6,916 nucleotides of DNA, from assembly GCA_964419225.1 (NCBI GenBank), contig CAYQPF010000210.1, positions 1 through 6,916 on the forward strand. The letters run 5' to 3'. Below the pieces are notes generated by a model. That model made no database searches. It was not told the origin of the DNA and saw only the letters and a list, made by a program, of their open reading frames with translations. This stretch comes from CAYQPF01 sp964419225. Its GTDB lineage: Bacteria; Cloacimonadota; Cloacimonadia; Cloacimonadales; CAYQPF01. Of this stretch, positions 6,248-6,916 are shown one piece after another. Numbering within the stretch: position 1 is the stretch's first letter; every line of letters starts with the position of its first letter. Position numbers and translations under genes: made by a program.

Positions 6248-6530
6248 ATGAAATTAGCTGTTGTAGTAGGTCAATAACTGATTATGAAGTTATCAAAACT
6301 CATTTGAGCAAGTATTTGTCAGATGACTTAGAAATTATAACTGGTGGAGCAGATGGGGTGGACTCATTAGCATAAAAATATGCTAATGAGCAAGGCTTAA
6401 AAGAAATGAAGAAATTTGGAAATATGCTGATTGTGGCATTGCCTTTTGGAATGGAAAATCTAAAGGAACTACACATTCTTTTGAGTTAGCAAAGAAGTAT
6501 AACAAGGAAATAAAAGTAGTAGAGTTATAA
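6248..6530 (+). pseudogene. Broken DUF2493/SLOG-superfamily protein gene
   Basis: Translated in three frames, the segment reads MKLAVV, then SRSITDYEVI...LEIITGGADGVDSLA, then KYANEQGLKE, then YADCGIAFWNGKSKGTTHSF and ELAKKYNKEIKVVEL before the TAA at 6528. This is the order of DUF2493 proteins: the GSRS strand, the GGAxGxDxLA phosphate-binding loop, and YAD-x-x-IAFW-x-GKSKGT. These are small Rossmann-like nucleotide-binding proteins of the YspA/SLOG group, often found on phages and plasmids. At least three lesions are visible: a loss at 6263-6270 that removes the Gly of GSRS and shifts frame, a TAA at 6373-6375 in place of a sense codon, and an internal deletion with frameshift at about 6405-6422 that removes the usual DW...R-N-x-x-[IM] region. 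The start is 2 bp after the membrane protein's stop, suggesting a former operon. It cannot make a working protein. Confidence 0.82.
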
Positions 6531-6577
6531 CTTGTCTCTTAGTCTCATATTATTATCGAAGGAGTCATTACCCCAAT

Positions 6578-6697
6578 AATAAACAAATGGCTGAGACTCT
6601 TATGAGAACATACACAAGACTTCAAGAGAAAAAAATAGTAACTGAAAAAATAAAATTATTGTCTTTTGATGAGTAGAAATACTCAAAGATAATTTAA
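6578..6697 (+). pseudogene. Second remnant of a rep-like C-terminus
   Basis: The frame beginning NKQMAETLMRTYTRLQEK aligns without gaps to the tail of the rep-like fragment at 4898-5502 (KTLAGSLMKTFIRLEENRV and onward). L-M-x-T, R-L-x-E, an L, an S and S-K are shared, and most other positions are conservative. The TAG at 6674-6676 falls exactly where the first copy has Trp218 (TGG, 5476-5478), a one-base change. The frame then continues KYSKII to TAA at 6695-6697. Upstream of about 6578 the similarity fades, so this is a short decayed piece of a related but not identical replication gene, not a recent duplicate. It has no start or ribosome binding site of its own. Confidence 0.65.
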
Positions 6698-6864
6698 AAT
6701 TTTTTATCTAAACATACAATGCAATGAGCATAATTCTAAATAAAATAAGTTATCAAAACATAGTAATCCCCACTCCTCCTACATATTAAAATTTTTACTT
6801 GCTTAAATTGTTACTCAAAAAAAGAGAAGTACAGGAAAGTGCCTAGTTGAATAATATTTTCACG
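6698..6864. other. Non-coding AT-rich spacer
   Basis: No reading frame, RNA gene or clear repeat is visible. The base composition becomes less AT-rich shortly before the 22-bp-spaced boxes that follow, which suggests that a different piece of DNA begins at about 6835-6865. Confidence 0.4.
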
Positions 6865-6916
6865 ATGAGCCACTCGTCCAGACTGAATGAGCCATGTCTC
6901 CGCTGAAAATGAGCCA
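6865..6916. repeat. Three ATGAGCCA boxes at exact 22-bp spacing (probable insertion-sequence end)
   Basis: ATGAGCCA occurs at 6865, 6887 and 6909, each 22 bp apart, the last ending at the window edge. The bases between boxes are only loosely similar, sharing a TCC near the middle. On the minus strand the boxes read TGGCTCAT, separated by CAGCGGAGACA-type sequence. This resembles the multiple terminal repeats of IS21-family elements, which bind the IstA transposase. Plasmid iterons of 22 bp are the other option, given the rep remnants nearby. No transposase gene is visible, so the element would lie beyond 6916. Confidence 0.5.

Overview
The window is AT-rich bacterial DNA with good Shine-Dalgarno sites and standard bacterial codons. 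A secreted FG-GAP/VCBS-repeat protein, a Tn3-family transposon and degraded plasmid-type genes lie side by side. I cannot name the organism from sequence alone. The FG-GAP protein type and a stub resembling a cyclic 2,3-diphosphoglycerate synthetase-like GTPase would suit an anaerobic lineage such as Cloacimonadota or a related Bacteroidetes-like group, but this is inference.

Left part (1-1153): a 5' gene portion on the minus strand, open to the window edge, encodes an exported beta-propeller-type protein with a signal peptide and five Asp-rich repeat motifs. It has a clear promoter and ribosome binding site. About 150 bp of non-coding DNA follows.

Middle part (about 1154-4897): a minimal Tn3-family transposon with a serine resolvase gene (tnpR) and a DDE transposase gene (tnpA), both on the plus strand and 15 bp apart. 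The right end is a textbook 38-bp inverted repeat that starts GGGG at the outer tip and ends TTAAG inside. The left end is only a decayed match upstream of tnpR, so the element may be immobile on its own. An extra copy of the innermost 11 bp of the repeat lies between tnpA and the right end. No passenger gene is present.

Right part (4898-6916): more AT-rich, and mostly gene remnants. The transposon end abuts the C-terminal two thirds of a plasmid replication-initiator-like gene whose 5' part is not in the window. After a gene-free AT-rich stretch come a 16-codon stub matching the first residues of a cyclic 2,3-diphosphoglycerate synthetase-like GTPase, an apparently intact 105-residue membrane protein of unknown function, a multiply broken DUF2493/SLOG gene, and a second, diverged remnant of the same replication-protein C-terminus. 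The last 52 bp hold three ATGAGCCA boxes spaced exactly 22 bp apart. This looks like the multi-repeat end of an IS21-type insertion sequence that continues outside the window, or less likely plasmid iterons.

Overall this is a junk-yard of mobile DNA next to a host gene: a transposon inserted in, or recombined with, a decaying integrated plasmid-like island. I see no convincing new multi-gene system. The most informative observations are the paired rep remnants, the unmatched transposon flanks and the gene stub.
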